A stretch of DNA of 64,000 nt. It comes from Cyclobacterium sp. 1_MG-2023. Lineage in GTDB: Bacteria > Bacteroidota > Bacteroidia > Cytophagales > Cyclobacteriaceae. The position numbers and the translations under genes were made by a program. Positions 18,340 through 27,459 of this stretch are shown here, piece by piece. The first letter of the stretch is position 1. Each line of letters opens with the position of its first letter. Below the pieces are notes generated by a model. It was not told the origin of the DNA, did not search any database, and saw nothing but the letters and a program-made list of their open reading frames with translations. Where the stretch lies: NCBI RefSeq assembly GCF_030546805.1, contig NZ_JAUOPC010000007.1, positions 62,001 through 126,000 of the forward strand, written 5' to 3'.

Positions 18340-18723
18340 ATGAAATACGCTGTAGATAAAAAAGAACAATTTGTTGTTTTCACCTTATTGGAAGAAAAGC
18401 TTGACAGCACACTTTCTCCACAATTAAAATCTGAATTGCTTACCGTTCATGCTGAAGGGTACAAAAACTTAATTTTGGATATGGAAAGTGTGAAATATGC
18501 AGACTCTAGTGGGTTAAGTGCATTATTGGTTGGAAATAGAGCTTTCAATGAAGTAGGTGGAGTTTTTGTATTGTCCTCCCTCCAAGAGCATGTAATTAAA
18601 TTATTGAAAATTTCTATGCTTGATAAAGTTTTTAAAGTAGTGGATGACAATGAAGCAGCTGCAGAAGCTATTTTCATTCATGAAATAGAAAGTGGTAGCG
18701 AGAAAGACGAAGAAGAAGAATAA
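18340..18723 (+). CDS. STAS-domain protein, anti-sigma factor antagonist-like
   Basis: This 127-residue protein is a single STAS domain. The phosphorylation loop reads ADSSGLSALL (residues 54-63), matching the serine-containing DSSGL of SpoIIAA/RsbV proteins, where kinase phosphorylation switches partner binding. The C-terminus adds a short acidic tail (EKDEEEE). No anti-sigma kinase or PP2C phosphatase gene is adjacent, so its partners must be encoded elsewhere. The ribonuclease Z gene starts 12 bp downstream, and the two plus the YhhQ-type gene look cotranscribed. Confidence 0.88.
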   Translation: MKYAVDKKEQFVVFTLLEEKLDSTLSPQLKSELLTVHAEGYKNLILDMESVKYADSSGLSALLVGNRAFNEVGGVFVLSSLQEHVIKLLKISMLDKVFKVVDDNEAAAEAIFIHEIESGSEKDEEEE

Positions 18724-18735
18724 CCCTATACGCTT

Positions 18736-19650
18736 TTGGATTTTAATATCACCATTCTAGGTTCCAATTCAGCCATTCCTGCACATGGACGCAACCAAAC
18801 ATCTCAATTGATTTCCTGGGATGGTGAATCATTTTTGATTGATTGTGGAGAATCAACACAGCTACAACTCAGAAGGTTTAAAATTAAATACTCCAAAATC
18901 AACCATATCTTTATATCCCATCTTCATGGCGACCATTATTTGGGATTGATGGGATTGATCAACACTTATAGCCTCAACAACAGAAAGGTCCCTTTACACT
19001 TATATGGTCCTAAAGGACTTGATGAAATTATCACCATTCAGCTAAAGTACTCCGCCAGCACGCTAAACTTTCCATTAATTTTCCACCCTACTGTTCCACA
19101 GGGGAAAATAAAATTAGTGGAAATCAGAGACCTGACAATTTACTCTTATCCTTTGGAGCATAGAATACCTTGCACAGGATTTAGTTTTGAAGAAAAGAAA
19201 GAAAGAGTACACCTGAATAAAGAGATGATGGCCAATTATAAGCCTGAGGTAACAGCCATACACACCCTGCAAACCGGAAAAGATGTTCTTGACAAAGCAG
19301 GCAATGTACTGTATAAAGCTGATGATTTCTGTGAGGTATCTCCACCAAGAAAGTACAGTTATTGTTCCGATACTGCTTTTAATTTAGACTTAGTTCCTCA
19401 CATCAAAGGATCAGATTTACTCTATCATGAGTCTACTTTTATGGAGGATGAGAAAAAACGAGCAAAAATCACCAAGCATAGTACAGCCAAAGAAGCCGCT
19501 TTTATTGCCAAGGAAGCAAAGGTAAAGCAATTGCTATTGGGTCATTATTCGAGCAGGTATTCCAAATTAGATCCGCTACTAAAAGAAGCCAAAGAAATAT
19601 TTGAGAGAAGTTCTTTAAGTGAAGAAGGTAATTCTTATTCTATCAAATAA
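18736..19650 (+). CDS. rnz: Ribonuclease Z
   Basis: The 304-residue metallo-beta-lactamase-fold endonuclease removes 3' trailers from tRNA precursors. Metal motif HLHGDH occupies residues 62-67, with the family start LGSNSAIP and GRNQTSQLI, the EHRIPCTGF block and a YCSDTAF segment. The start codon is a TTG, since the first in-frame ATG lies far inside the domain and MDFNITILGS is the expected N-terminus. It lies between the STAS and YhhQ-type genes, 12 bp and 2 bp away. Confidence 0.95.
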   Translation: MDFNITILGSNSAIPAHGRNQTSQLISWDGESFLIDCGESTQLQLRRFKIKYSKINHIFISHLHGDHYLGLMGLINTYSLNNRKVPLHLYGPKGLDEIITIQLKYSASTLNFPLIFHPTVPQGKIKLVEIRDLTIYSYPLEHRIPCTGFSFEEKKERVHLNKEMMANYKPEVTAIHTLQTGKDVLDKAGNVLYKADDFCEVSPPRKYSYCSDTAFNLDLVPHIKGSDLLYHESTFMEDEKKRAKITKHSTAKEAAFIAKEAKVKQLLLGHYSSRYSKLDPLLKEAKEIFERSSLSEEGNSYSIK

Positions 19651-19652
19651 AT

Positions 19653-20453
19653 ATGAACATCAACGAGAAAGTTTATCAATCCAAAAAAACGAATTTATTT
19701 ATAATTCTAGGAGGGGTCTTTCTCACCAATGCCATTTTAGCAGAAATTATTGGGGTTAAAATTTTTTCAGGGGAGCAAACTTTAGGCTTAACTCCCGCCA
19801 ATTGGACCTTTTTTGATGCATACATATTGGATTTTAACCTGACCGCGGGAGCGGTAATTTGGCCGGTGGTTTTTATCACCACTGATATTATCAATGAATA
19901 CTTCGGAAAAAAAGGAGTTCGTAAAATCAGCTTTATCACTGCTGCACTTATAGCCTATGTTTTTATAGTTATCTCCCTTGTCACCAAACTTCCTCCGGCA
20001 ACTTTCTGGCTAGAGGTAAATCAAGTGGACAATCAAGGAAATCCTTTTAATATTGACTACGCCTTTAACACCATTTTTAGGCAAGGCTTAGGGATTATCA
20101 TAGGTTCACTTGTTGCCTTTTTAATTGGCCAGTTACTGGATGTCTATATTTTTCAGAAATTAAGACGCATAACCGGTGCAAAAATGATTTGGCTTAGGGC
20201 TACCGGCTCTACCTTAGTTTCGCAGTTTATTGACTCTTTTGTAGTGCTTGGTATCGCATTTTATGTGTTCGGAAATTGGTCTCTACAACAGATCATAGCC
20301 GTAGGAATAATCAATTACGTTTATAAATTTACTGTGGCCGTAGTGCTTACTCCTGTGCTGTATGCAGGACATGGATTAATCGATCGATACTTAGGTAAAG
20401 AAATTGCAGAAAGATTAACCGCTGAAGCTTCAGGAGATCAATCATTTACCTAA
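19653..20453 (+). CDS. Queuosine precursor transporter, YhhQ family
   Basis: The 266-residue integral membrane protein has about six hydrophobic segments. It carries DUF165/VUT_1 family signatures: TNAILAEIIGVKI near the N-terminus, TTDIINEYFGKKGVR, and RATGSTLVSQFIDSF in the second half. The family imports 7-cyano- or 7-deazaguanine for queuosine-modified tRNA. It starts 2 bp after rnz, a tRNA-processing gene, so both touch tRNA maturation. Long periplasmic-side loop segments (LPPATFWLEVNQVDNQGNPF) are typical of Bacteroidetes members. Confidence 0.9.
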   Translation: MNINEKVYQSKKTNLFIILGGVFLTNAILAEIIGVKIFSGEQTLGLTPANWTFFDAYILDFNLTAGAVIWPVVFITTDIINEYFGKKGVRKISFITAALIAYVFIVISLVTKLPPATFWLEVNQVDNQGNPFNIDYAFNTIFRQGLGIIIGSLVAFLIGQLLDVYIFQKLRRITGAKMIWLRATGSTLVSQFIDSFVVLGIAFYVFGNWSLQQIIAVGIINYVYKFTVAVVLTPVLYAGHGLIDRYLGKEIAERLTAEASGDQSFT

Positions 20454-20595
20454 GGTTAAAAAGGTTTTATCTCGACTTGCGGTAATCATTCCCTTAAGCT
20501 ATTTCGGGCCTTGGTGAATAATTAATTGCTAATATCAGGTGAGTGGCACCTGCATATAGGTTTTACATTAAAATTCTATTGATAGCTCTTTTCGC

Positions 20596-21585
20596 TTAAA
20601 CTTGCTCTTTGTTTTGCTGAAGGGCCAGCCTTTCTGCCAAAGCACTGCCTAGAATAAGTTGTAAGGTATGGTACAACATCAACGGCAGCAACACCACCCC
20701 AAAAATGGTGGGATCAGGAAATAAAATCTTACCCATGACTGCTCCTTGCACCAAAGATTTTTTAGACCCGCAAAATAAGACAGTAATCTTATCAGCCCTA
20801 TTGAATGAAAGCGACCGCCCCAACAGATACATTCCCAAAGCCATAAAAACAAACAAGAGCAACATCCAAAGTCCTAAGCCTAAAATATTTTGGCCTTCAA
20901 ACATATTGCCCCCAAATGAATGAGAAAAAGCAGAAAACACAATCAATAGGATTACCAGTTGATCAAAGTTTTTAAGTATTTTACTGTAGGTCTGCACCCA
21001 AGAAAAAAGCCATTTATGAAGCAAAAAACCTATCACCACAGGAATAAAAATTTGCTGTACCAGTGCCCAAACAGTATTGAAAATTTCAAAATCGGCATTT
21101 TCGGCACTAAGGAAAACCCCCATCCATAAGGGAGTAATTAATATGCCTACAATACTGGATATACTGGCATTAAATATTGCAGCTGGAAGATTCCCTCCTG
21201 CAATCGACACCATTACAACGGAGGAGGAAACAGTGGAAGGTAAAGCCGCCAAATAAAAGGCTCCTAGCCAAAACAAATTACCCTCAATGCCAAAAAGGCC
21301 ATAAAACAATAATATCAATAAAGGGAAAACCAGAAAAGTTGTTCCTTGAATTAGCAGATGTAACTTCCAATTAGACAAACCCGATCTTAAGGTAGAAGGA
21401 CTAATTTTCACACCATAAAAGAAGAAAATAAGAGATACCCCATAATAGGTTAACTTATCTATGCTTAGATCTCCCCTAGCTATTCCCCAGTCGGGAAATA
21501 GGTAAGCCAATAAAATGGTGCCCAGCAATAAAAAGAAAAAATTATTAATCCCGGCTTTAGCCAGTTGGGTTTTAAGTGAAGCCAT
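20596..21585 (-). CDS. SBF-like (bile acid:sodium symporter family) transporter
   Basis: From the ATG at 21585 the protein is 329 residues with about ten membrane segments. It shows SBF_like features: FFFYGVKISP in the N-terminal half, AALPSTVSSSVVMVSIAGGN (a crossover-helix region), and CGSKKSLVQGAVMG in the C-terminal half. Relatives include the YfeH/P7 group, and the substrate is unknown. A start 18 bp upstream would overlap the promoter at 21601-21628, so the inner ATG is preferred. It converges with the YhhQ-type gene. Confidence 0.88.
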   Translation of the reverse strand: MASLKTQLAKAGINNFFFLLLGTILLAYLFPDWGIARGDLSIDKLTYYGVSLIFFFYGVKISPSTLRSGLSNWKLHLLIQGTTFLVFPLLILLFYGLFGIEGNLFWLGAFYLAALPSTVSSSVVMVSIAGGNLPAAIFNASISSIVGILITPLWMGVFLSAENADFEIFNTVWALVQQIFIPVVIGFLLHKWLFSWVQTYSKILKNFDQLVILLIVFSAFSHSFGGNMFEGQNILGLGLWMLLLFVFMALGMYLLGRSLSFNRADKITVLFCGSKKSLVQGAVMGKILFPDPTIFGVVLLPLMLYHTLQLILGSALAERLALQQNKEQV

Positions 21586-21600
21586 GCCTATAGTATAATG

Positions 21601-21628
21601 CAAATTTAAGTCTCCACAAATTACACAA
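21601..21628 (-). promoter_or_regulatory. Bacteroidetes-type promoter for the SBF-like transporter
   Basis: On the minus strand TTG (21628-21626), a 17-bp spacer and TAAATTTG (21608-21601) match TTG-N(17-23)-TAnnTTTG. The leader to the ATG at 21585 would be very short. This position decides the start choice. Confidence 0.5.
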
Positions 21629-21652
21629 AATGTAACAAGTATAAACCCACCC

Positions 21653-22666
21653 TTAAAATACTATAACAGTTTTACCTATAGTTTTTCCTGATTCTTGAAG
21701 CTTGTGCGCCTTTTTAAAATTATCCACACTAAAACCATTGAAAATAGTATTTAGTGTGGTTTTTAACACTCCCCGATCAATTAAATCGGCCAATTCATTA
21801 AGGATTCGCTGTTGCTTTAAAATATCTGAAGTGATAAACAGGGAACGAGTAAACATATATTCCCAAGAGAAGGTCACACTTTTTTCTTTCAGCAACATCA
21901 AATTTAGTGGTTTTTCACTGCCTGTAATGGTAACAATATGCCCTTGCGGTTTGACGATATCTACAAGCGTTTCCCAATATCCATTGATATCCACACAGTC
22001 GAGTACATAATCTACTTCCTTGAAGTCAATTTGCTCTAAACTGGTTTTTAGCTCATGGTGATTTACCACATGGTCAGCTCCCATGGACTTGCACCAACGT
22101 TCAGTTTCATCACGAGAAGCTGTGGCGATCACTGTAAGCCCTGCTACTTGTTTTGCAATTTGTATGGCAATTGAGCCTACACCTCCGGCACCGGCAAGGA
22201 TTAGTATGGACTTTCCTTTGTCTGTCTTAGGATCCACCTTCATACGGTCAAATATAGACTCCCAGGCAGTAAGCCCGGTCAATGGTAAAGCCACCGCCTC
22301 AGCTGCTGACAAGGTCTTAGGCTTTTTCCCTACAATTCGCTCATCCATTAATTGATACCTTGCATTACTCCCACTCCTGCTGATATCACCCGCGTAATAT
22401 ACCTCATCCCCAACTTCAAAATGGCTTACCTTATCACCTACCTCCACAACGGTTCCCAGTCCATCATAACCTATGATCTTTGGACTGTCTAGAATTATAC
22501 TTTTTGCCGCATTTTGTCTGACTTTAAAGTCTACCGGATTCACAGCTACTGCCGCAACTTCTACTAGTATATCAAATCCCGACGGACTGGGTTTGTCAGT
22601 GTCAAACGCAATAAAACTTTCTTCTTCAGTAACTGGGAGCGATCTTCTAAATCCTATGGCCTTCAT
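21653..22666 (-). CDS. Zinc-type alcohol dehydrogenase/quinone reductase-like MDR protein
   Basis: The 337-residue medium-chain dehydrogenase/reductase begins MKAIGFRRSLP. It has the GroES-like catalytic domain (AVNPVDFKVRQ, IIGYDGLGTVVEVG, FEVGDEVYYAG). A Rossmann domain follows with the nucleotide loop LAGAGGVGSIAIQIAKQ and then a SRDETERWCKSMGADHVVNH segment. The cysteines and histidines of zinc-binding ADHs are not evident in the catalytic loop, so it is more likely an NADPH quinone/enone reductase of the ZADH family (TIGR02817 type). It is a single-gene unit. Substrate unknown. Confidence 0.9.
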   Translation of the reverse strand: MKAIGFRRSLPVTEEESFIAFDTDKPSPSGFDILVEVAAVAVNPVDFKVRQNAAKSIILDSPKIIGYDGLGTVVEVGDKVSHFEVGDEVYYAGDISRSGSNARYQLMDERIVGKKPKTLSAAEAVALPLTGLTAWESIFDRMKVDPKTDKGKSILILAGAGGVGSIAIQIAKQVAGLTVIATASRDETERWCKSMGADHVVNHHELKTSLEQIDFKEVDYVLDCVDINGYWETLVDIVKPQGHIVTITGSEKPLNLMLLKEKSVTFSWEYMFTRSLFITSDILKQQRILNELADLIDRGVLKTTLNTIFNGFSVDNFKKAHKLQESGKTIGKTVIVF

Positions 22667-22731
22667 CTTCTTTCCTCTTTTTATATTTAACCGTTCACTA
22701 TTCTTATTTGGATAATCAGCTATCCATAAAG

Positions 22732-24456
22732 CTAATCATTCCAATGCGCGTCGATTACCTTTTGGATATGGGGGTAATCTTTATCAGTCTCGTTTAATTC
22801 CTTCCTTAATTTTTTCAACTCTTTTTTCAATTCAGCTATGGTGTCGGAGTAAGCAGGATCACCATAAAGATTATTCATTTCTTTAGGGTCTTTTTCTAAA
22901 TCATAAAACTCCCAGGCTACCGGGGTATGGGTAGTAAAATCATTCCCCCAGCTAGCTTTATTCCAATCCGCATTGGGATCTTCTGTATCTACCCAATATT
23001 TCCCATAATAAAAAATCAATTTATAGCGTTTGGTCCTCACCCCAAAATGTGCAGGGTTTCCGTGCCGATGAGCCAAATGCATCCAATACCTGTAATAAGT
23101 TGATTTTTGCCAATCTTCAGGTTCTTCATTGGTTTCCAGTATTTCCCTGAAACTATTCCCTTGCATATATTCAGGCTTTTCACCTCCTGCCATTGCTATT
23201 AGCGTTGGAGCAAAATCCGTATTGTTAATTATTGCATCTGTCCTGGTATTTGCTTGAATTTTGTCAGGGTAACTAATGAAAAATGGCATTCTTAAGGATT
23301 CTTCATACATCCAGCGCTTGTCTATATAATCATGCTCCCCAAGCATAAAACCTTGATCACTGGTGTAAACAATAATCGTATTTTCTATCAATCCATTTTC
23401 TTTTAAATAGGCTAAAAAGCGCTTCATATTGTCATCTATTCCCTTGACACAGCGAAGGTATTTCTTCAAATAGCTTTGGTAAACACTTGAAGCATAAGCC
23501 TTCTCGTCCTCATCCATTTCCCATTTTACCAATTCACCGGGTAAAATATCCGCTGCATTTCTATAGTTTTTATGATTAGGCCCCTGCCAAATATTCATGG
23601 CCTGATTTCTTATCAAATTCCTATGTGAAACAGAAGAGCCTATGTATCTGGTCAAACGATCTCCTTCACCCCTTGTCGCCACCGAACCATTGTTTGCATT
23701 GTCATATAAACTTTCCGGTTCAGGAATAAAAACCTCTTCCAAATAATCCTCATACCTTGGAGCATTTTCAAAATCATCATGAGGCGCTTTAAAATGGTAC
23801 ATGAGGAAGAATGGCTTATCCTCTTCTTTCTCTTTTTCAAACCAATCTATTACTTGGTCAGTGATAACATCGGAAGAATGTCCTTCATATTGAACTTCAT
23901 TTGAAGGCCAAGGCTTCTCCCCTTGCACCCTAAAAGTTGGATCAAAATAAGTCCCTTGCTGTTCAAGAACTTTATAATAGTCAAATGATGCCGGTTCTTC
24001 TTTGAGGTGCCACTTCCCTATAATGGCTGTTTGATAGCCAAGTTTTTTTAACTCCAAAGGCAAATATTGTTTTTCAGGAGCTAGACTACCCTCTAGGTCA
24101 ATCACACCATTTGTTTGGGCACGTTGACCTGTTAAGACGGCAGCCCTACTGGGTACACAAATAGAATTATTGACAAAACAATTCACAAATATCATACCCG
24201 ATTTGGCCAAGCTATCCAAAGTAGGGGTGGGGTTTAAGCCTGCCAGTCTACTACCATACACACCGAATGCCTGACTGGTATGATCATCAGCCATAATGTA
24301 TATAATATTGGGCCTGGGCCTCTCTGGAGATTGGCTATCGTTCTTGTTTTCTGTTCCGCATGAAAACAATAACATTACCAACCATAATGAATTAAAAGAG
24401 GCGAATTGCTTAAAAGTAGAAGTGTCTGAAATATTAAATGTCATAATCCGCTGCAT
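22732..24456 (-). CDS. Sulfatase (type I, formylglycine-dependent), lipoprotein
   Basis: The 574-residue protein has a lipoprotein-like leader ending LLFSC (C33), an alkaline-phosphatase-fold sulfatase domain, and a C-terminal subdomain ending near DAHWND. The formylglycine motif is C100-V-P-S-R with TG following, the classical CxPxR. Metal ligands are seen as ADDH (57-60) and in the TSDQGFMLGEHD block. The DPKEMNNLYGDP segment is usual in S1 sulfatases. It should remove sulfate esters from an algal or host glycan at the cell surface or periplasm. Its start overlaps the end of the upstream sulfatase gene by up to 23 bp (an ATG at 24444 shortens this), so the two are coupled. Substrate undetermined. 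Confidence 0.93.
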   Translation of the reverse strand: MQRIMTFNISDTSTFKQFASFNSLWLVMLLFSCGTENKNDSQSPERPRPNIIYIMADDHTSQAFGVYGSRLAGLNPTPTLDSLAKSGMIFVNCFVNNSICVPSRAAVLTGQRAQTNGVIDLEGSLAPEKQYLPLELKKLGYQTAIIGKWHLKEEPASFDYYKVLEQQGTYFDPTFRVQGEKPWPSNEVQYEGHSSDVITDQVIDWFEKEKEEDKPFFLMYHFKAPHDDFENAPRYEDYLEEVFIPEPESLYDNANNGSVATRGEGDRLTRYIGSSVSHRNLIRNQAMNIWQGPNHKNYRNAADILPGELVKWEMDEDEKAYASSVYQSYLKKYLRCVKGIDDNMKRFLAYLKENGLIENTIIVYTSDQGFMLGEHDYIDKRWMYEESLRMPFFISYPDKIQANTRTDAIINNTDFAPTLIAMAGGEKPEYMQGNSFREILETNEEPEDWQKSTYYRYWMHLAHRHGNPAHFGVRTKRYKLIFYYGKYWVDTEDPNADWNKASWGNDFTTHTPVAWEFYDLEKDPKEMNNLYGDPAYSDTIAELKKELKKLRKELNETDKDYPHIQKVIDAHWND

Positions 24457-25951
24457 TTAAAACCAATGCATCATTTAATTGAATTTGTTTTTGCTGAAGT
24501 GCTGCAAATAGCGTTTTAATTCTATCTTGATATTCTGGTTGATCTGCTAAATCATTCATTTCAAAAGGGTCTTTTTCCATATCAAATAAAAGTAATTTTT
24601 TTGCCTTCGGATAGACAGTAAGCTTATAACCATCTTTTTTTATCATCCGTTGATTTTTCAAATAAGCCCCATAAATGTCTTCATAAATCCGCTCCTCATT
24701 CCCATGAATAAGACCCAAAAGACTATTAAACTCTACATAATCCGGTTTTTCTACCCCCGCAATATCTAATATCGTGGCCATAGCATCTTGAATATAGATG
24801 TCTTGTTCTAACCTTTGTCCTTTTGGTAGGTTGGGTCCAGAAATGATAAAGGGTGCAGCCATGCTATGGTCAAACATGGTTTGTTTCCCCATTAAGCCAT
24901 GGCTCCCCATAGCTAGACCATGATCAGCTGTGAAAATTATATAGGTATTTTCTCGAAGGCCTTTCCTTTCCAGTTCATTAAATATTTCTCCTATCTGATG
25001 ATCCATATGTGAAATAATGGCATAATATTCTTGAAGATGCTTTTTAACGGAATAAGGCGTGCGGGGATAAGGTGCCAATGCTTCATCCCTTAATGCAGGT
25101 CCATTTCCTATCTCATCTTTATAGGGATATTCAGGCATGAAGTTTTTAGGAATTTTTATATCATCCACAGAATAAAGGTCTAAAAAGCTTCCTGGGGATT
25201 GTCTTGGATCATGGACAGCATTAAAAGCCAAATACATAAAAAATGGATTATTCGAATTAGAGGCACTGTCTAAAAACGCATAGGCATCATTCCTTACCAC
25301 TTCGCTCCAGTGAGTCCCTCCTTCCCAGAAACCACCAAAAGCCGGATCCGAAGGCGACCAATTGTCCTCATTTTCACTGAGTGGCCTATTGTAGCCTATC
25401 GGCATGATGGTTTGTGGATCAACTCCAATTTTACTAATGGAATCAAACTTCGCACCCATATTATTTCCTGACCAGGCATCCCTAGGCATTCCCGGTCGAA
25501 TGTTAACAGCATGATTAAATATATCTGTTGCAGGAACATCAACATGCCATTTACCTGTCATATAGGTTTCATAACCGGAGTTCTCAAGCAACTTGGGCAA
25601 AGTAAAATCTGTTTTATCTCCTTTCTTCCACTCCTCTTTAATATTAAATGCATTCCATACGCTCCTTCCGGAAATCATCATGCTCCTAGATGCTGTACAT
25701 ACTGCACCGGACCAACTACCCATATTATAGGCTTTTCTAAATGATGTGCCCTCGGTCATTAACTTATCGAGGTTTGGTGTATATATTTCATTTTGTTCCA
25801 ACTGATCTAAGACCTCAAAAGTCATGTCATCAGCAAAAACAAATAATATGTTTGGTTTTTTTTCTTGGCTTTCCTGTTGGACCTCGTTTGTTCCACAGCT
25901 GAGGAGAAATATGCTCAGTAAAAAAAGGCAGGGTTTAATTTTTTTCATCAA
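24434..25951 (-). CDS. Sulfatase (type I) lipoprotein with CxAxR maturation motif
   Basis: The 505-residue protein has a lipoprotein signal ending LLSC (C19), followed by a Gln/Glu-rich linker and the sulfatase fold. The motif to be converted to formylglycine reads C85-T-A-S-R, with alanine in place of the usual proline. This variant is known among sulfatases and should still be matured. Metal-binding segments are FADDMT near 39-44 and TADHGLAMGSHG. The C-terminal DMEKDPFEMNDLADQPEY block matches its neighbour's. It is the first gene of the sulfatase pair. No sulfatase-maturating enzyme gene is in the window. Confidence 0.93.
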   Translation of the reverse strand: MMKKIKPCLFLLSIFLLSCGTNEVQQESQEKKPNILFVFADDMTFEVLDQLEQNEIYTPNLDKLMTEGTSFRKAYNMGSWSGAVCTASRSMMISGRSVWNAFNIKEEWKKGDKTDFTLPKLLENSGYETYMTGKWHVDVPATDIFNHAVNIRPGMPRDAWSGNNMGAKFDSISKIGVDPQTIMPIGYNRPLSENEDNWSPSDPAFGGFWEGGTHWSEVVRNDAYAFLDSASNSNNPFFMYLAFNAVHDPRQSPGSFLDLYSVDDIKIPKNFMPEYPYKDEIGNGPALRDEALAPYPRTPYSVKKHLQEYYAIISHMDHQIGEIFNELERKGLRENTYIIFTADHGLAMGSHGLMGKQTMFDHSMAAPFIISGPNLPKGQRLEQDIYIQDAMATILDIAGVEKPDYVEFNSLLGLIHGNEERIYEDIYGAYLKNQRMIKKDGYKLTVYPKAKKLLLFDMEKDPFEMNDLADQPEYQDRIKTLFAALQQKQIQLNDALVLNAADYDI

Positions 25952-26120
25952 TTATTAGATTTAGTAAATGCCTATTAATAGGCAAAGAGGAAATAATTTA
26001 ATGGTTAATTGCTATATTCTTGATTATAATCACTCAGTATTTGTTCTTCCAATTCATTAATAAACACTGATTGATACAATGGTACTTATTAGTGCTATCA
26101 ATTTGAAAGTAAAGCTTTTC

Positions 26121-27089
26121 TCAAAAGGTAAAAGACCTAGATTTGGAGGCCTCTTTTGTTGGGAAATCATTTGGAATAGGAATGGTAACTTTCCCCGTAG
26201 CAGCCCATTCCACGCCCCTTGTAAATGAGGTAATAAACCCTACACCTTCTAGAGACCCTTGGTCATGACCAAGCGTGGTATGGAACACTTTTCCTTTTCC
26301 ATAATCTATCACCATAAAGACCGGTTCATATCGACCATCTCTATTTTTATTGGTGAGGTCTTCACCTGTTGCTAAAATTGTCATGTTCTTGGCAGGGCCT
26401 CTCAGCCTGGCATAACACTCGTCTTTAGCTGAAATCCAACTTTTAGGCATACCTGCTGTAATTGGATGACTTTCATCTGTCAAATGTATGGTGAAATTAT
26501 TTTTGGCTCCGTGTGCTCCGGCAGTGCCCGAACTATTGTCCCTGACCAATTTCCCTTCGGAATCATAATATACATATGGCCCATCCTTCTCATTTCGACC
26601 TCCCCAGCCTCCTATGCCTATCATTTCATTGTATGCCTCCCATTCCGGAAATGAATTGTCTGCAGCATGCACACTAACAAAACCTCCACCTGAATGGACA
26701 AACTGCTCAAATTTCTTCATGGTTTTAGCAGGCCATGGAGCTGCATTCCAACCAAAATTGGAAACCACCACATCATAAGACATAAAGTCTGGGCTAAATT
26801 CAGGATCTGCTTTTGGCTCCTTTAAATCTTCCGTTTTACCAGCCTCGGCTTTAGTTAAATAAGAACTGTTTTCAGCACCATTCCAGGTAAATTTGGTTCG
26901 CTCAATGGTCACTTCGAAAAGACCGGTTTCCTCCAACTGACTTTTCATCATCAAACTTGTCTTAGGCCAAGCTGAATGATTGTTTTGCCCATCCACGATT
27001 AACACCTTGATCTTATCGTTTTCAGGGTTGGCATAGGAAAATTGAACCAATAGGCTCAATACTATTAAAAACATAGATTTTAAATACAT
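26121..27089 (-). CDS. Secreted ThuA-like domain protein
   Basis: The 322-residue protein has a signal peptide (MYLKSMFLIVLSLLVQFSYA). A ThuA domain with a class I glutamine amidotransferase-like fold follows: VLIVDGQNNHSAWP, the VVVSNFGWNAAPWP strand, FVHSGGGFVSVHAADNSFP, and GKVFHTTLGHDQ near the end. ThuA-type proteins are common beside sugar-oxidising and 3-keto-glycoside genes in Bacteroidetes, and the periplasmic ones lack a defined reaction. It lies upstream of the sulfatase pair on the same strand with a 170-bp gap, so it may share its regulation. Confidence 0.9.
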   Translation of the reverse strand: MYLKSMFLIVLSLLVQFSYANPENDKIKVLIVDGQNNHSAWPKTSLMMKSQLEETGLFEVTIERTKFTWNGAENSSYLTKAEAGKTEDLKEPKADPEFSPDFMSYDVVVSNFGWNAAPWPAKTMKKFEQFVHSGGGFVSVHAADNSFPEWEAYNEMIGIGGWGGRNEKDGPYVYYDSEGKLVRDNSSGTAGAHGAKNNFTIHLTDESHPITAGMPKSWISAKDECYARLRGPAKNMTILATGEDLTNKNRDGRYEPVFMVIDYGKGKVFHTTLGHDQGSLEGVGFITSFTRGVEWAATGKVTIPIPNDFPTKEASKSRSFTF

Positions 27090-27459
27090 AATTATGACTT
27101 ATTTTTTAGATACAAAGCTGTCATTGTCCGTCCAAAACAACTTAAATTGACACAATGATAAAACGTTTATTCAGTAAAATGGAACATACCCTAATCTAAT
27201 CCCTACATCCTCATCCGAATTATCATTTTTTATTGCGTAGGACTCCAATGTACTAATCTAAAAAAATAAATTATAAATAACCTCCACTTTGGAAAAAAGG
27301 CTTGGCATTACCCATAATGAAAAAGGCTATGTTCAATTTCCTTATTTAATAATTAATGAAAAAATTATTAATCAAATACTCGAAAATAAGTACGCCCGGT
27401 CATGCCAATTATTCTTGTAAGGGTATCTTGAGTAACAAATTGGAACTTAAAAAGATAGC
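27090..27459. other. Non-coding AT-rich region
   Basis: This 370-bp stretch contains no credible open frame, RNA gene or strong hairpin. It should hold the promoter of the ThuA gene and the 3' end of the tail-fibre-like gene's transcript. Confidence 0.4.

Noticed and set aside
20536-20552. Short palindrome CAGGTG-N5-CACCTG between convergent genes
   Set aside because: Six-bp arms, no T-run, and no known operator; could be chance.
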